Counted from the stretch's first letter, positions 21,690 to 33,531 are shown. The stretch: 64,000 nucleotides of DNA from Tenodera sinensis (GCA_030765045.1 CM060972.1:60341773-60405772); one strand, 5' to 3'. Notes: generated from the sequence alone by a model not told the origin. A program made the numbers and translations.

Positions 21690-21909
21690 CTGTTGACTGG
21701 AGGCCACTGTCGTTAACACTTGTATTGTTCACTGTCGCACTGCTGGCACTAGTTGACATGTCCACAAGAGAACTAGGGTTAAGGCGACGTTGAACTGGCC
21801 GTGTGGTTCCCGTATCTTCATTGATCTGCTGCATCGAGTGGAAATCCACGGTGTAAGTGCGACCCAGTGTAGACAGGCTGATCTCATCCTCCCCCGACTG
21901 GTGTGCTGC
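21690..21909 (-). CDS. TRIP12: TRIP12 exon: second half of WWE domain and linker
   Basis: The exon begins AAHQSGEDEISLSTLGRTYT and continues VDFHSMQQINEDTGT, the C-terminal half of the TRIP12 WWE domain, nearly identical to vertebrate TRIP12. WWE domains bind poly-ADP-ribose or help ubiquitin-ligase targeting in this family (established knowledge). The remainder (about 40 residues, Ser/Thr/Asn-rich) starts the variable linker. The acceptor CAG is at 21910-21912 and the donor GTGAGT at 21684-21689; the exon ends one base into a codon. The next intron, about 15.4 kb, holds a complete young LTR element, a hAT element and several LINE pieces. Confidence 0.93.
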
Positions 21910-22879
21910 CTGCACATCCCATGTTTAAATGTACATTTGTGGTGGGCACAATCCGAATGATTCCATTGAATCATTGTAATGAATGAAAATTACTTCCTGA
22001 TTCGGAATGGAGTCAAAACGACTCATTTTGTGTATCTAATGCCAAATTGAATTTGTGAGCTCCCATATTACAGCTACCTGCAATTCTACCTTTCAAGCAT
22101 GTCTGCTATTGCCATTCTACATAGCCACCAGCGCAGCTACAAGTCAGGAGGAGGGGGAGAGTTTGCTTAATGTGTCAATGCATTATACACTTCCTTAATT
22201 AATACTGTTACTTCTTAAAGAAATATTTGTCTGCATGGTTATGTCAAATCTAATCAAAGAATACCATGCTGCAGTAAATTACTGAATTTTACATTAAAAA
22301 ACTTTCACTGTTATAGAAATTCATGCAAAACATTAAACAAATAAACAGGAGGGAAAGAAAAGGGCTATGTTGAAAGGAAAGAGCTCATGAAATGCAAGTA
22401 CTTTTCTTTTTGTGTTTGCAGCTGTTTTTATTATACGTATTTCTGCCTATTGTTATGGATTGGTACCCTAAAATGGTGAATAAATTAAATACAAAGTGGT
22501 ATAGAAAACCACTAACTTTTTCTCTTTACAGTAAACAAAGTAGTCTGATGTGTTACATTCACTTAACTGTTTCTACCTAAGATAGTTTATTTTTATCTCT
22601 CTCTTTATAACCATTCTTAAAAAAGCTTACTTTAGGTAAAAGAGATGCGTAGGTTGAAGCAATAATCAAAGCTTTAGTTCTATGTTGGCTTTGAAACTTT
22701 GCTCTTTACATTACATTACAAGAAACAAACAAATGGTAACAGACTATGAAAAATATTTAAAAATTTCAGATCTATAGCAAAGAAAGCCTTGGAAATTTAT
22801 GCTACAAAAATATCTATGCAACACAAATTGCGCATGTAAACAAGTTCTACATTTTTTGTGCAGGGACATTTTGGTGTTT
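21910..22879. other. Intron without recognised features
   Basis: TRIP12 intron upstream of the WWE second exon. AT-rich, no repeat end or coding similarity recognised. Confidence 0.45.
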
Positions 22880-23058
22880 CTGCTTTGTTCTGAAGCACAG
22901 TTCCCTGTTACACATGCACACAATCCCTATAAAATATACATTGTTTTGAGATTCAGGAGACCTCAAAATTTGTATTTTTGGCAAAATTTTGATACTAGAT
23001 TGTTGGATAGAATACAATTTTCCTGTTCCTACCATAACTAAATGGTAGAGGAAGTAAA
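22880..23058 (+). repeat. Dispersed repeat with terminal hairpin, copy 3
   Basis: TTTTGAGATTCAGGAGACCT and the end GGATAGAATACAATTTTCC, CTACCATAACTAAATGGTAG, AGGAAGTAAAAAC. Diverged but collinear with 17130-17245. The terminal palindrome is kept although its sequence differs, which suggests that the hairpin itself matters. Confidence 0.4.
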
Positions 23059-23431
23059 AACATCAAATACATCGAGCACATCCAATATGCATTTACAACA
23101 TACCGGTTTACTACTTTGTACATCCCTCTATTTATAATTTTATTTAATGTTTAATAATACCATGTTATGTTTTTCTTTAAATGAACACCCATAACAATAA
23201 GGGCCAATGTACAGAAGAATTACTGTTCAGTGCAGGAAAGTTTTAATTGATATGCACATTATTTATATGCACATAGCGATAGCTGCAAATGGAACTAAAC
23301 TATGAAAACAATACCACATGCATGAGCTCTATGTAAAGTGACTAGGATTCTGAGGAATGAGGCATAAGATGAGATGGTGGAAGACTGGAATATATGCAAA
23401 TATTCTTAAATATTTTTGCTGTAATGTATAC

Positions 23432-23644
23432 CTCAATGATTCTAGAGTCTATGGTGCTGTAGGGGTGCCAGAGACCTCTGTCATCCCGCCACTGCCACTG
23501 CACTGTGTCCTGAATATTGCTACTAGGACGTTCCAGCAAGGCATCTACTGTGAATATTCCATCTGAAGGGAGACGTGGCATCAGCTCTCCTATTAGGCAC
23601 GTAATTTCATACAGCTCCTGGGGGCTACGTGATACAAGTTCCAC
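23432..23644 (-). CDS. TRIP12: TRIP12 exon: ARM end and first half of WWE domain
   Basis: The 71-codon exon reads VELVSRSPQELYEITCLIGE, then LMPRLPSDGIFTVDALL, then WQWRDDRGLWHPYSTIDSR and IIE. The WQWRDDRGLWHPY block is the diagnostic tryptophan-rich start of the WWE domain. SPQELYEIT closes the armadillo region, as in human TRIP12. The acceptor TAG is at 23645-23647 and the donor GTATAC at 23426-23431; the exon is phase 0 at both ends. It is separated from the previous exon by an 82-bp intron, the only short intron in the window. Confidence 0.95.
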
Positions 23645-23726
23645 CTACAACCAATATAATTACATAAAATAAAACTGCACAAAATGCAATACTTTACATA
23701 ATTACACACATAAGGTAACAACCTAC

Positions 23727-23897
23727 CTCATCCATGTTGGCATCCCCAGAACCAGTGAGCAAGTAACACAGTGTTTCAGCTATGTTCTGTCGCAGTAGTG
23801 TAAGAGCTAAGTCTGGACAGTTGGCACACATGACAGATAACATCCGCAGAACAGTAATGAATGTTCCAGTACTGATAACTGGAGGTGATACAACGAG
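23727..23897 (-). CDS. TRIP12: TRIP12 exon: armadillo repeats
   Basis: The 57-codon exon reads LVVSPPVISTGTFITVLRML, SVMCANCPDLALTLLRQN and IAETLCYLLTGSGDANMDE. It aligns with the human TRIP12 stretch LVVTPPILSSGMFIMV..NIAETLHFLL. Acceptor CAG at 23898-23900; donor GTAGGT at 23721-23726; phase 0 at both ends. Armadillo repeats in TRIP12 form an alpha-helical scaffold used in substrate recognition. Confidence 0.95.
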
Positions 23898-24078
23898 CTG
23901 AAAATATATTATTGTGAAATAGTGCAGAACAATGACCCAGAACCACATTAAACTTAGTATACAATTGAAATAACGAATATGCAATAAAGCACCTTATTAT
24001 ATCCCTATTACAGAGAAGCTTCTTCATAATAGTTAAGATATTAAGGGCCTATGTTATTATCACCATATAAAACATTAA

Positions 24079-25053
24079 CCCTCCGTCAGGTGCAATACCT
24101 ATTGTTACGTGTTCGGGCGCAATATATGAGAGATACCACGTACATATCTACCTCTGTGCTGTCTGAAATTCCTCCTAAATGTGAAATATTTGTATTTTAT
24201 GGTGTTTTAATTATGTTATTTTTATATACCAAATTTTATTTTCAAAGTATTACAATACATCATACTACATTTCAAAAACATGAGTTATGCAAGTTGCAGA
24301 AAATAAACTAATACTGCGAATGTACAAAATGTGAAAGGGTAATTATTCTTATATTTGAACATAAAGTTAATAATAAACATCATCAGTTTTTATGAAATTA
24401 TAAACATTATTACAATTAATTATTCGAACTAAATTGTATGTGCGCGTGTCTGTAATATACTTGAGTTTTCACTGAAAATTCTCAGCACACTTCTTGCAAA
24501 TCTGTCCGGCATGCTCTAAACAAAGGTACATTTCACATTTCTTGCAGCAATATCTTGAAAGTCGCTTCTTGTTTGAGTCTACAGGGCAAGTCTTGCAAAC
24601 TTTGCGCTTATTTTCAGCAGAAGGACCTGAAGAATCTTCATCACGGACTTCTGTCGCAGCTTCGCAATCTGTGTCACTTTCATAATCAACAAAATCTTCA
24701 TTATTATCTTCATTTTCATCCCAGAGTATTGCCAGGGCTTTCTGTAGGTCGTTAGGTTTACAGAGATTGAACACTTCTTGCTTCTTAGACATTATGGGAC
24801 GTAAAAACGTGACCAGCAGAAAAAAAGACCACAGAAACAATGAGGTACATGAGCAGGCGCAATGTATCTCACAGATACTTTTGCTTGATAATCGAACGAA
24901 ACAACAAGCAGCTGGCCAATAATGAACCAGGAAGTGCTACAGTGTGTTTTAGGAAGCTACAATAACTTGCATTAATTTCGCATAAACAGTTGCATCATAT
25001 TGTTTAAAAAAGCAGGAGAGCTATCTCTCAGATATATTGCGCCCGACGGAGGT
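24079..25053 (-). mobile_element. Deleted piggyBac element, 975 bp
   Basis: TTAA flanks both ends (24075-24078 and 25054-25057). The left terminus CCCTCCGTCAGGTGCAATA and the right terminus (CCTCCGTCGGGCGCAATA on the minus strand) are inverted repeats. Just inside, TATGAGAGATA on the left and its inverted partner on the right form subterminal repeats. The interior keeps one minus-strand frame made of the two ends of a transposase. The catalytic middle is gone. Confidence 0.85.
24469..24792 (-). CDS. piggyBac-derived acidic plus cysteine-rich mini-protein
   Basis: 107 residues from ATG 24792 (MSKKQEVFNLCKPNDLQKAL); a longer frame starts upstream at 24840. Residues 20-60 are acidic (WDENEDNNEDFVDYESDTD), like piggyBac N-termini. 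The C-terminus, CKTC, YCCKKC, YLCLEH, CKKC, is the complete cysteine-rich zinc-binding domain that in piggyBac contacts the transposon ends. No DDD catalytic domain lies between them. The frame is intact. It may be a simple deletion product or a natural end-binding inhibitor; function is inference. Confidence 0.65.
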   Translation of the reverse strand: MSKKQEVFNLCKPNDLQKALAILWDENEDNNEDFVDYESDTDCEAATEVRDEDSSGPSAENKRKVCKTCPVDSNKKRLSRYCCKKCEMYLCLEHAGQICKKCAENFQ

Positions 25054-25864
25054 TTAAATATGCATTAACGAATGATAACTATGAGCAATTAATAATTGGC
25101 TTTAGATTTTTTGTTTTAAGTATACTGTATTTATGTTACTGGAAATTAGATGTTGCACCCTTTACTATCAATTCTTTTTAACACATGTTATCATCTGCAA
25201 GCCCTAGTGGTATTTTTATGTTGACAATAATTTACCATACACTGCTCAAAAAAATTAGAGGAACATGTTTAAACCAATGTCCTAAACAAACATTGATGTA
25301 ATTCAATTTTTGGCAGTTTGTAATTGTAGATTGAAGAACTGTGTAAAATTATAATAGACACTTTGACAACTTTCATTTCTTATGATTGGAAACACATATC
25401 ATTGCTGATGCACAAAACAAAGTTGAAATGCAAGATTAAATTGTTTATTAATGTTTCCATGGTCATTTCAACAATCACTAGCTACACCTGGCCGCTATAA
25501 GTTTGCACTTGACAGCTAACAGTTAAGTTAGTACACTCACAGAATAACAGATGAAAAGCACCACCCGTAAAACTTTCTGAGCCAATCACAGGGCAGCAAT
25601 CCAGACAGTTGGTTACAAAGCGTAAATGGGAGATGGAGACGCTTTGTTGCCGGATATCACTGCTTCCAGTCACATGCTTCAGTTTGTGATTTCTATCACG
25701 TGCATCTAGTTGTTCTTTGCGAGTTGTTTATTATATTTGTTGTTTTTATTGTTATTGTTGATAGTGGTGTTGGTGTTTGTTGATTTATTTATATTTTCAT
25801 ACTTTATTTTATATTGTATTTATATAAATTATTTGTATTATATGCACAAAATTTAATGTGTAAG

Positions 25865-26164
25865 ATGGTGCCTCAGAAGGGAGGTGCCGAGTATTCACGA
25901 AGAGAAAATCCTATACATCGAGGTGTGCCACTGAATAGCCAAGCATTGTAGTTATTAAGAAGGAGGGAATTTTATGAAAAAGAGAAGGAATACTTGGATA
26001 TCCATGGGCTGATTCCTGCTGATAACGTTATAGAGTGGACTGCACGATCACTTGGATTAAGGAGAAGAACTGTAATCAGAAAGGGAGTAGTGCTTCAAGA
26101 GAGGGAATCAGTACCATTCAACAGTCCATTTCTTCACAAGCCGAACAGTTTTACAGCAATCTAA
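25865..26164 (+). pseudogene. Transposase N-terminal fragment (DDE/Tc1-like)
   Basis: From ATG 25865 the frame reads MVPQKGGAEYSRRENP, then, after one TAG (about 25951), RREFYEKEKEYLDIHGLIP, VIEWTARSLGLRRRTVIRKG and PFNSPFLHKPNSF. The order charged helix, ERTA-like, LGLRRRTV (helix-turn-helix) resembles the start of the DDE transposase at 55.9-56.4 kb (REYFEKEKENGGPLIPMQKI). The catalytic domain is missing. Confidence 0.5.
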
Positions 26165-26409
26165 AGAACGTTCCTGGATCTATTCACTACTCTCTTGGCA
26201 GAAAATCCAACTTTCCAACATGCATCAAGAGTCGTCTACCACTGGACCAGTTATCACAGCAAGATCAGATTTAATTTCAACTAATACTGTCAGTGAGGGG
26301 CCCAATGGGGTTTACCTCATTTCAATGTTACTTATTATATTTTATTTATTGTTATGTGTATTTCAACAATGGTCTGTAGAGCGCACATGCGCTGATCGAT
26401 CAATAAATA

Positions 26410-26449
26410 ATTTAAAAAAAAAAAAAAAAGAGAGAGAGAGAGAGAGAGG
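26410..26449 (+). repeat. A-run followed by (GA)n
   Basis: About 17 A with one G break, then about nine GA units; simple sequence inside the Tc1-like element. Confidence 0.8.
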
Positions 26450-26589
26450 GAAGACAAGGTTGCTGGACCACTAGGAACACAGTTTCAATGGCCAAACTTG
26501 CTCCCAAGTTTAATTACATGTAAGTGATGTTTTCATTATAATTATAATTTAAATTCACATCACTGTTACTAGCTTATAAAAAGAAATAG

Positions 26590-27565
26590 ATTTTCAGAGG
26601 TAGAATCGGAACTGAAAAATTCAATGCCACAGGATTCGAGCCACAGATCTTCCGCTATGTGTGGATGCTCAAACCATTAAGCTACTGTGAAAACCCGCCA
26701 GAATGACATTGAATTCTCCAACTGATTCGTATATCTCCTGATCTGAAAGGGAGTCTCACATCGGAACAAATAACCCATGGACAACTTACTATTGTAAGTA
26801 CGTTGTCCCAGGATTAAATAACCTTTAGATGGTAATTGTTATTTATTCATGCCAACAAACTCATTGATGGTGTTTTTAAACACACACAGCTTGTGTGTGG
26901 GCAATCTTTGAGAGTTAGAATCAGAATTGAAAAATTCAATGTCACAGCCGGGATATGAACTAGAGAACTTCCGCTTTACACACAGATGCTCAGACCATTG
27001 AGCTACTGTGAACAACCCACCAGAATAACATAGAATTCTCCAACTGATTCATATTTCTCCCAGTATAACACAAGGGGAATCTCACATCAGAGACAAATAC
27101 CCTAAGGGCAACTTAATATCTTAAGTACTATATTTCCCAGAATTAAATAACCTTTAGATGGTAATTATTTATTTAGGTCAACATATGATAAACACTGTGT
27201 TTAAAATCACCAATAATTATAAGCAGTAAGTTTGTTGGCATAAATAATAATTAGCATCTAAAGGTTATTTAATCCCGGGGCAAAGTACTTATGATAGTAA
27301 GTTGCCCTTGGGGTATCTGCCTTCAATGTGAGATTCCCTTTGTGGTCTACCGGGAGAAATGCAAATCGGTTGAAGAATTCAATGTCATTCTGGCAGGTTG
27401 TCACAGTAGCTTAATGGTTAAGAGCATCCATGCGTAAAGCGGAAAGTCTCTAGTTAAAATCTCAGCAGTGGCATCAATTTTTTCAGTTCCAATGCTAACT
27501 CTCAAATACTGCCCACACACAGCTTATGTCTTTAAAAACATCAAAGATTTTTGGTATAAATAAAT
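26590..27565. repeat. Cluster of tRNA-derived repeats, tandem then inverted
   Basis: Two minus-oriented units (about 26590-26840 and 26840-27180) and one plus-oriented unit (about 27190-27560). Each has tRNA-like boxes, for example TAGCTTAATGGTTAAGAG at 27409 with a decayed B box. The junction of the tail GGCATAAATAAT with the block ACCTTTAGATGG/CCATCTAAAGGT recurs at every unit boundary, as at 4770. The boundaries therefore look circularly permuted rather than randomly inserted. Confidence 0.65.
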
Positions 27566-27892
27566 AATAATTAAAAATTTTCTACCATAGATTGCAGTTA
27601 AAACCTATTTTAACAACACAAATCAATATATTGACTCACCTTTTAAATTAAATTAATTACAACACTGTTTTCAAACTTCTATGAAAGGAAGATATTAAAG
27701 TGCACTAACTTTGATCTCCACATATTTTTCAACTTCATTGATTTATTCAGACAAAAGCTAAGAAATTTTTAGAATTCCACTGTAGTTTTAAAGAATACTT
27801 CAAAACATGTCTGACTCAAAATTTACACTGCTTCACTATTTATTTTTGGCTATGGTTTAAACATGTGTTCCTCCAATTTTTTGGCCAGAGTA

Positions 27893-28300
27893 CAATTTTG
27901 AGTTTGCAACATAATTGCACCACTCATTTGCTTCCTTCAATTTTTTATGTTAAAATATTTTACCATTTTTAAATAGATTGGGTTCAAATCATATTCTTTT
28001 AATTATTTCAGCAAATTAACCAAGGAGTGTAAATTAAAATATGGAAGAGGTATTTTCAAGCTACTCTGAAGGACAAGGAAACTTACTAATTCATTTTGCT
28101 AAAAATAATCGAACTGCGGAGAGGATTTTCGTACAGTGATGAGAATAATACAATTAAAAATGTTGGTTCTGTGTAACACACATAATTTAAGAGTTAAAAC
28201 AGTCAATGACAAAATAACACTCATATCTTAAATTTCCCAGAAATTGAAAAATATGAAGCTAATAACAGTGAAGCAATATAAATCAACAAATATATTATAA
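27893..28300. other. Intron without recognised features
   Basis: AT-rich TRIP12 intron DNA; nothing recognised. A diverged foldback half-site (GATAAGTGAAG) follows at 28305-28350. Confidence 0.4.
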
Positions 28301-28858
28301 ATGTTTAGAGACTACCTAAGATAAGTGAAGTCTAGTCGATAAATATTTGTAATATCTTTATTGATTCCCAGAATTTGTTTTTGAGACTATTTTCCTCCAT
28401 TGTCAATTGCACATCAACTTCCAGTCTATGAAGATATACACACACCTGCCACTTAACATTCACTAAGGACCCTTCACTTTCATCTTCGACTTCTTGTTGA
28501 CTCCCAGCATTGTTTAAAGCGGACGTACTTTTCCCTGATGGCAGGTGGACAGTCTTAATAGGATATAACCAGGATGGACTTCGAGGTTTATGATTCTGAC
28601 TTTCTTCTTCCAGAAGTATTTTCCCATGTTGCCATTTCTGTTGCACCTGCTGAATGTCTTAATAGTTTTGGATTTTGTTTTACATCATGGTGGTCCTGCT
28701 AAAAATGCCACGCTAGTGCCAATTTCTTTCTTTAAAAACACACTTAATGATATCCTACCAAGATACAGCCATCCACCACCAGGTAAGAAGTACATCCACT
28801 TCAAGCAATACCAGCAACCAACAAGAAGCTGAAAATGAAAGCTATAGCTTTTGAAACG

Positions 28859-28865
28859 TGTGCGT

Positions 28866-28937
<72 letters not shown>

Positions 28938-28945
28938 GGAGGGGT
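28859..28945 (+). repeat. (TG)n microsatellite with G-rich flank
   Basis: About 35 TG units (some CG/TC breaks at the start) followed by a G-rich stretch (GGGGGGGAGGGGTGGG). It lies in the 6.3-kb TRIP12 intron. Confidence 0.9.
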
Positions 28946-29644
28946 GGGTGGAGGGGGGGGGTTATGTGTGTGAGCGTATGTTACAAATCAACTCAAACTC
29001 TCCCCTTTATAATTACAAATAATTGTTTGGTGTATATATACTGTATTCTATAAAGCATAAGATATGGTAATGACACAAACAGGTTCTACATAATCAATAC
29101 TTGCAATGAATACCTGTCTATTATTTCAAGATATTGAGTGTTCTCAGTTTCTTCACAAACATGACATACTTTTAAAAGCTTAGTCAGTAAAAACAAGAAT
29201 ATTTTGTGCATGTGTAATAAGTGCAAGACACAATTAACAGAGAAAGAGAGAGAATGCAGTGTGAATCAAAAGCTAAAATTTGTTTTTTCAGCCTCCAAGG
29301 TAACAGTGCTCTAGCCACTCAGCTAACATACTTGGTGATATTCTATCAATATATAGCTGAGAAAAATGAAAAAGAAGAAAACTGTTCCACTGATGTTACA
29401 ATGGAATATCTTTTTAAGTATTCACCTAAATTAAATAGTAGCTCAGTGAAAACATCCATTTCAAAAACTTAAACGGATGTTGAGTATATATTTCTTAAAT
29501 GAAAGGACAAATAATATGCAAGTATTCAAAGTGAAGTACCTACTACACTGTCTTCCACCATGACTGATTTCACAGACTCCAATGAAGCACACCATAAAGA
29601 TACTGATACCAAAAAAGTGCTCACTTTCTTGAAAACTAGTACAT

Positions 29645-29800
29645 ACTTGAGAGGTAGAACTGGAACTTAAAACTTCAATGCCACAACTGGGATTTGAACC
29701 ACAGACCTTCCGTTTACCGGGCGGCTGCTCTACCACTGACAGTTTGTCACAATAGCTCAGGTCTGTGGTTCAAAGTTTGTTGGCATAAATAAATAATAAC
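29645..29800 (-). repeat. tRNA-derived repeat, rearranged copy
   Basis: On the minus strand it carries TTGTGACAAACTGTCAGTGG, GGTTCAAATCCCAGTTG and TTCCAGTTCTACCTCTC. A short plus-oriented tail (AGTTTGTTGGCATAAATAAA) is joined at 29775, giving a foldback-like end. Confidence 0.6.
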
Positions 29801-30208
29801 TAGTACATACACTTATAAAAATGTTAATTATGTTATGGTTCAAATATAATTTAGAGACCATCTCTGTTCTTTGATCTCCAACTTCCAAATTGCTTGTTAA
29901 ACACTCCTTGAACTTTTGATTAACAGATTTAGATGGATATTCTTCCAGACTGAATATGCAGAAGTTGTAGTATACCCTTTTCAATAAAACTTTCACACAA
30001 ATGTGCAACTAAACTTCTAAAACTGCCCTGATGAACCTAGTATTGAACCAAGTATCCAAGAACTAAGTATAATAGCATAGCAATGCTGATAAGTTCAAGC
30101 TGTCTACATTTCAAAGATAGAATGTGCAAGGGCACATCATACCTAGCAACATCTGGAATGGAGACTACTCCAAGTTTTAAATAGTTTACATAACCTCCTA
30201 AACCTTAC

Positions 30209-30493
30209 CAACTGCTGAAGGTTTGTGAGCAATTCAGGGCTGGCAATTTCTTGCAGTTTGCTAGGATCATTCTGGAAACTGTCCACTAATCTGCTGAAGG
30301 CCAGGCATACACTCTCCACACTCTTTTTGTCTTGCTGAGTTAAACGGTTTGCTAATAATGACAGGGAGTCTGCCACAAAATGAAATTCATCTGCATGGAG
30401 GTTCTGACAGCAGTTTGATGTGATTGCTAGGGCTGCTCTTTGTGCGTTGATACTGAAGAAGTCCAGGTACATGAGACATGCTGATACACCCCT
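30209..30493 (-). CDS. TRIP12: TRIP12 exon: armadillo repeats
   Basis: The 95-codon exon starts RGVSACLMYLDFFSINAQRA and contains DEFHFVADSLSLLANRL, DKKSVESVCLAFSRLVD and PELLTNLQQL. It is collinear with the central armadillo region of TRIP12 (DEFHFVADSLPLL in human). Acceptor CAG 30494-30496; donor GTAAGG 30203-30208; phase 0 at both ends. About 14.6 kb of intron separates it from the upstream exon. That intron carries the nested LINE/pogo/LTR/piggyBac assembly. Confidence 0.95.
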
Positions 30494-31470
30494 CTGCAAC
30501 ATTTTAAAATTAAAACTATTAAAAATTATACTAAAGCACCTAATCCATATCAGATGATACATTATTTCTGTTTATTCTATTATCACTGCATAAAAAATAC
30601 TGAAAATGTATCACTGGTCAAGAAAAATTTTAAACAACTTTTATTAGTTCAAAATATTTTTGCTCTGGTTTCCTAATGGACACAGTTCAAGTTCAATATA
30701 TTTCATCTACGAAAACATCTACATGTGGTGGATTTGTCAAAAATTAAAAAGCCTAAATTCTTAAAACAATTATTATTTACAATACCTACTTTAAAATTAT
30801 ACACAAATAAGCTTTCATACAAAACAGATGTATATGAGTTTCTTCCCTACACTAAAATTACTCCAGAATATAAAACACATTTACCATTAAATATCTCTTG
30901 ATTGCCTCTAAAGCTAGTTAAATAATTTTCATCACTTTTATTTTTTTTGGTTAACTAATTATAAAGATCTGATCCCATGCTTTTTACACAGTGTCTGCTA
31001 AATTGCTCAATTTCTCCTTCTAGAAGATTGTGGAACATATTAAAGTATAAAGTGTCAGGAACTGATGATTCCTAATTAACTGGCTCATTCCAGTCACTCA
31101 GTACTGATGGCCATACTTTTCCCTGGCTCTTCATTATGGTAATATTCTCCTCTTTATCCCATGCTTCAGCTGGTTGGAAAACACTGGCACAAGTTGATTG
31201 CTTTCTACATCTTCAACATAGCCTTGGTAAAGTAGTTTTCACATTCATTCAGCAGCTGCAATAGGGCGTTTGTTGAATACAGGGGGAGAGCCTTTGATTT
31301 CCTCTCAATAAAGACTTAAAGGAACCAACCTGGACAAATACCCAACATCTCATCCCAAAACTTCCCACGGTGCAGCTGTTAGTAAGCGCAGTAATTTATG
31401 CTGAAGTAAATGGGAGGGGCTACTCATCAATTAAGCACAGGTCAGCTTGAGTTAGTGACTGAATTTGGTA
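30494..31470. other. Intron without recognised features
   Basis: TRIP12 intron between the armadillo exon and the start of the LINE leader; nothing specific seen. Confidence 0.4.
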
Positions 31471-31479
31471 TAACTTTTC

Positions 31480-33355
31480 CCTACCCTATACCAAATTCCC
31501 TTTATACTCTTTCCTATCCAGTCCTCTCACTGAACTCTAATTCTCTTTGACCCCAATGGTATTACGAGCATTCGAGCCCTAGGGGTTCATTTCACTTTCC
31601 TTTCTACCTGTTTCTATATCTAGTGCTGACCTACTATGGCACTAAAAACGTCCTCCAGTGGCTTAAGGAGGGAAAGCTGGTGATTAACATGATCTCCCAG
31701 CTATGTTCAGTGGACCTATCGACCAACAGCAGGTGTAGTCCCCAAGACACAGTGGGGGTTGAGTGTTAATGAAGTAGTCACCAGAACATCAAAATATGGT
31801 GTGCCCACAAATTGGCTACTATTTGCCAAAAACTCCAAGAGTATCATTAAGGTAAAATTATCCAGAGTTAAAGTCGCCCAGTCAGATCTCCAGGCAGGGT
31901 CTACTTTTGTGGTAGAGAATCAAATATCTTACAGTAGAATGATGGTAGTAAAACATCAACCAACAAGACTGAACTAGTCAATATACTTACAGATAACAAT
32001 GCAGACATCTTTGTTATTCTAGAAGCAAATCTCAATGCTGACCAATTAGAATATTTTGACTTTAAAGGTTTTAATGTGAAACTATTACCCCAAAAAAAAG
32101 ACAAATTAGCAGTGGAATTCTTGCAGGCATATCAAAGGAATTAACTAACAAATTTCCAAATTATGGAAGAAATGGGTAATCAAAACAAATTAGAACTAAA
32201 AAAAATTGAAAACTGGAAAAATCAACAATACTTCAAAATTTATAGTATTTATAACCCACCTAATAATCCTCCGATTTAACGTTACTCTATATACAACCTA
32301 AAACAATAATTGGCAACTTCAATGCCCACTCCCATCTTTCAGGCTCTAATAATCCAAATCAACCTGGAAAAACAATTATGGACCTCTTAAAACACTACAA
32401 TCACAGAACTGGTTTACAGAAAAGAAGATCCCTCTACTTCCATACATTGTTCTGGCACAAACCCTGACTTATTACTGGTAACAGACATTTATCATGAAAC
32501 CAAGAGAAAATAATCAAAGATCCTGGAGATGGCCAGAGCCACCATTGCTTCCAATAATCTTCAACAAAACCGAAGGAAAGAACCTTTTAATAATAAAAAG
32601 ACATGGGATTTCAAGAAAGCGAATTGGAAATTATTTACAGAACTAGATGAACAGCTTCAACTCGATGCATCACTAATGGAAAATACAAATTCAGATAGAA
32701 TGAATAAATATTTTTGTGAAATTATGCTTAAGATCGAAAAAAAATCACACAAGGTGAACCAAAACCCCATTTTGGACAGAAAGACCAAATCCATTAAAAC
32801 AAGATAGAGATTAACTCATAACTCATTTTATTCATCCTTTAAGGCAAGAATTAAGGCAAAACATAGCAAAACCCTAGAGGATACCCCAAGATTGGAAGGA
32901 AAAGGTTGCCATTCCTAATAAAGAAATAATAACAGCAAAAAAGAACAGTTTCAACAAATTTATTTATTAAGTATAAAACTGACAGTGCTAAGACATACTA
33001 CTTTTTGAAGAATATTACCAAAACACAGGAAAATACTACTCAATTTACCATGCACAATAATAAAACATTAATAGACAGTAACAATTTAGCAAATGCATTC
33101 AACAAACAATCGAATTCCCACAGACTACCTCCCAATATTACAAAAACTGATAAAACTATCAAAAGGGAACAACATGAATGTGATAAAAATACTACCAACA
33201 GCCTCATAAAACCTGAAATATTTCAACAAACATTCACCTCCACAGAATTAATCATAGCTACCAAAAACTAAAAAACAAATCTCCTGGTCCTGATAACATT
33301 CACCCAGAATTTTTTAAACATCTAGGAGAAAAAGCCAAGTGTATAGTTTTATATA
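31480..33355 (+). mobile_element. LINE A, 5' half: leader, endonuclease, RT start
   Basis: 31500-31800 resembles the LINE leader at 12230-12520. Then, across frames, come NADIFVILEANLNADQLEY, IYNPPNNPP and NFNAHSHLSGSNN (phosphate-handling GD/NFNAH motif) of an AP-type endonuclease. The linker NKYFCEIMLKIEKKSHK follows, then NKSPGPDNIHPEFFKHLGE at the RT start. The copy stops at 33355, exactly at the TA target of the pogo element. It resumes at 40777. Many stops; inactive. Confidence 0.7.
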
Positions 33356-33531
33356 CAGTAAAACTTCTTTTATAGGTTTTTATCAGCGGTCCCAGCAAAA
33401 TCCTATAGCATATTATGGCAAATGATTCCATTTATATGACTCACTTATACAATATTTACACTTGTATGATCATAGCCTATGTCCTCAAGAGCAAAATGCA
33501 CTCTTAATACGCTTATGATGTTTCCTTCTGG

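Larger units (their letters stand above)
25240..27890 (+). mobile_element. Tc1/IS630-like transposon with TA flanks
   Basis: The left end CACTGCTCAAAAAAATTAGA, continuing GGAACATGTTTAAACCA, and the right end (minus strand CTCTGGCCAAAAAATTGGAG, then GAACACATGTTTAAACCA) are imperfect inverted repeats of about 38 bp. TA stands at 25238-25239 and 27891-27892. It contains a broken transposase N-terminus (25865-26164) and later insertions of tRNA-type repeats. Confidence 0.7.

Noticed and set aside
28835..29053. Open frame with Cys-Val repeats
   Set aside because: It is the TG microsatellite read in one frame.
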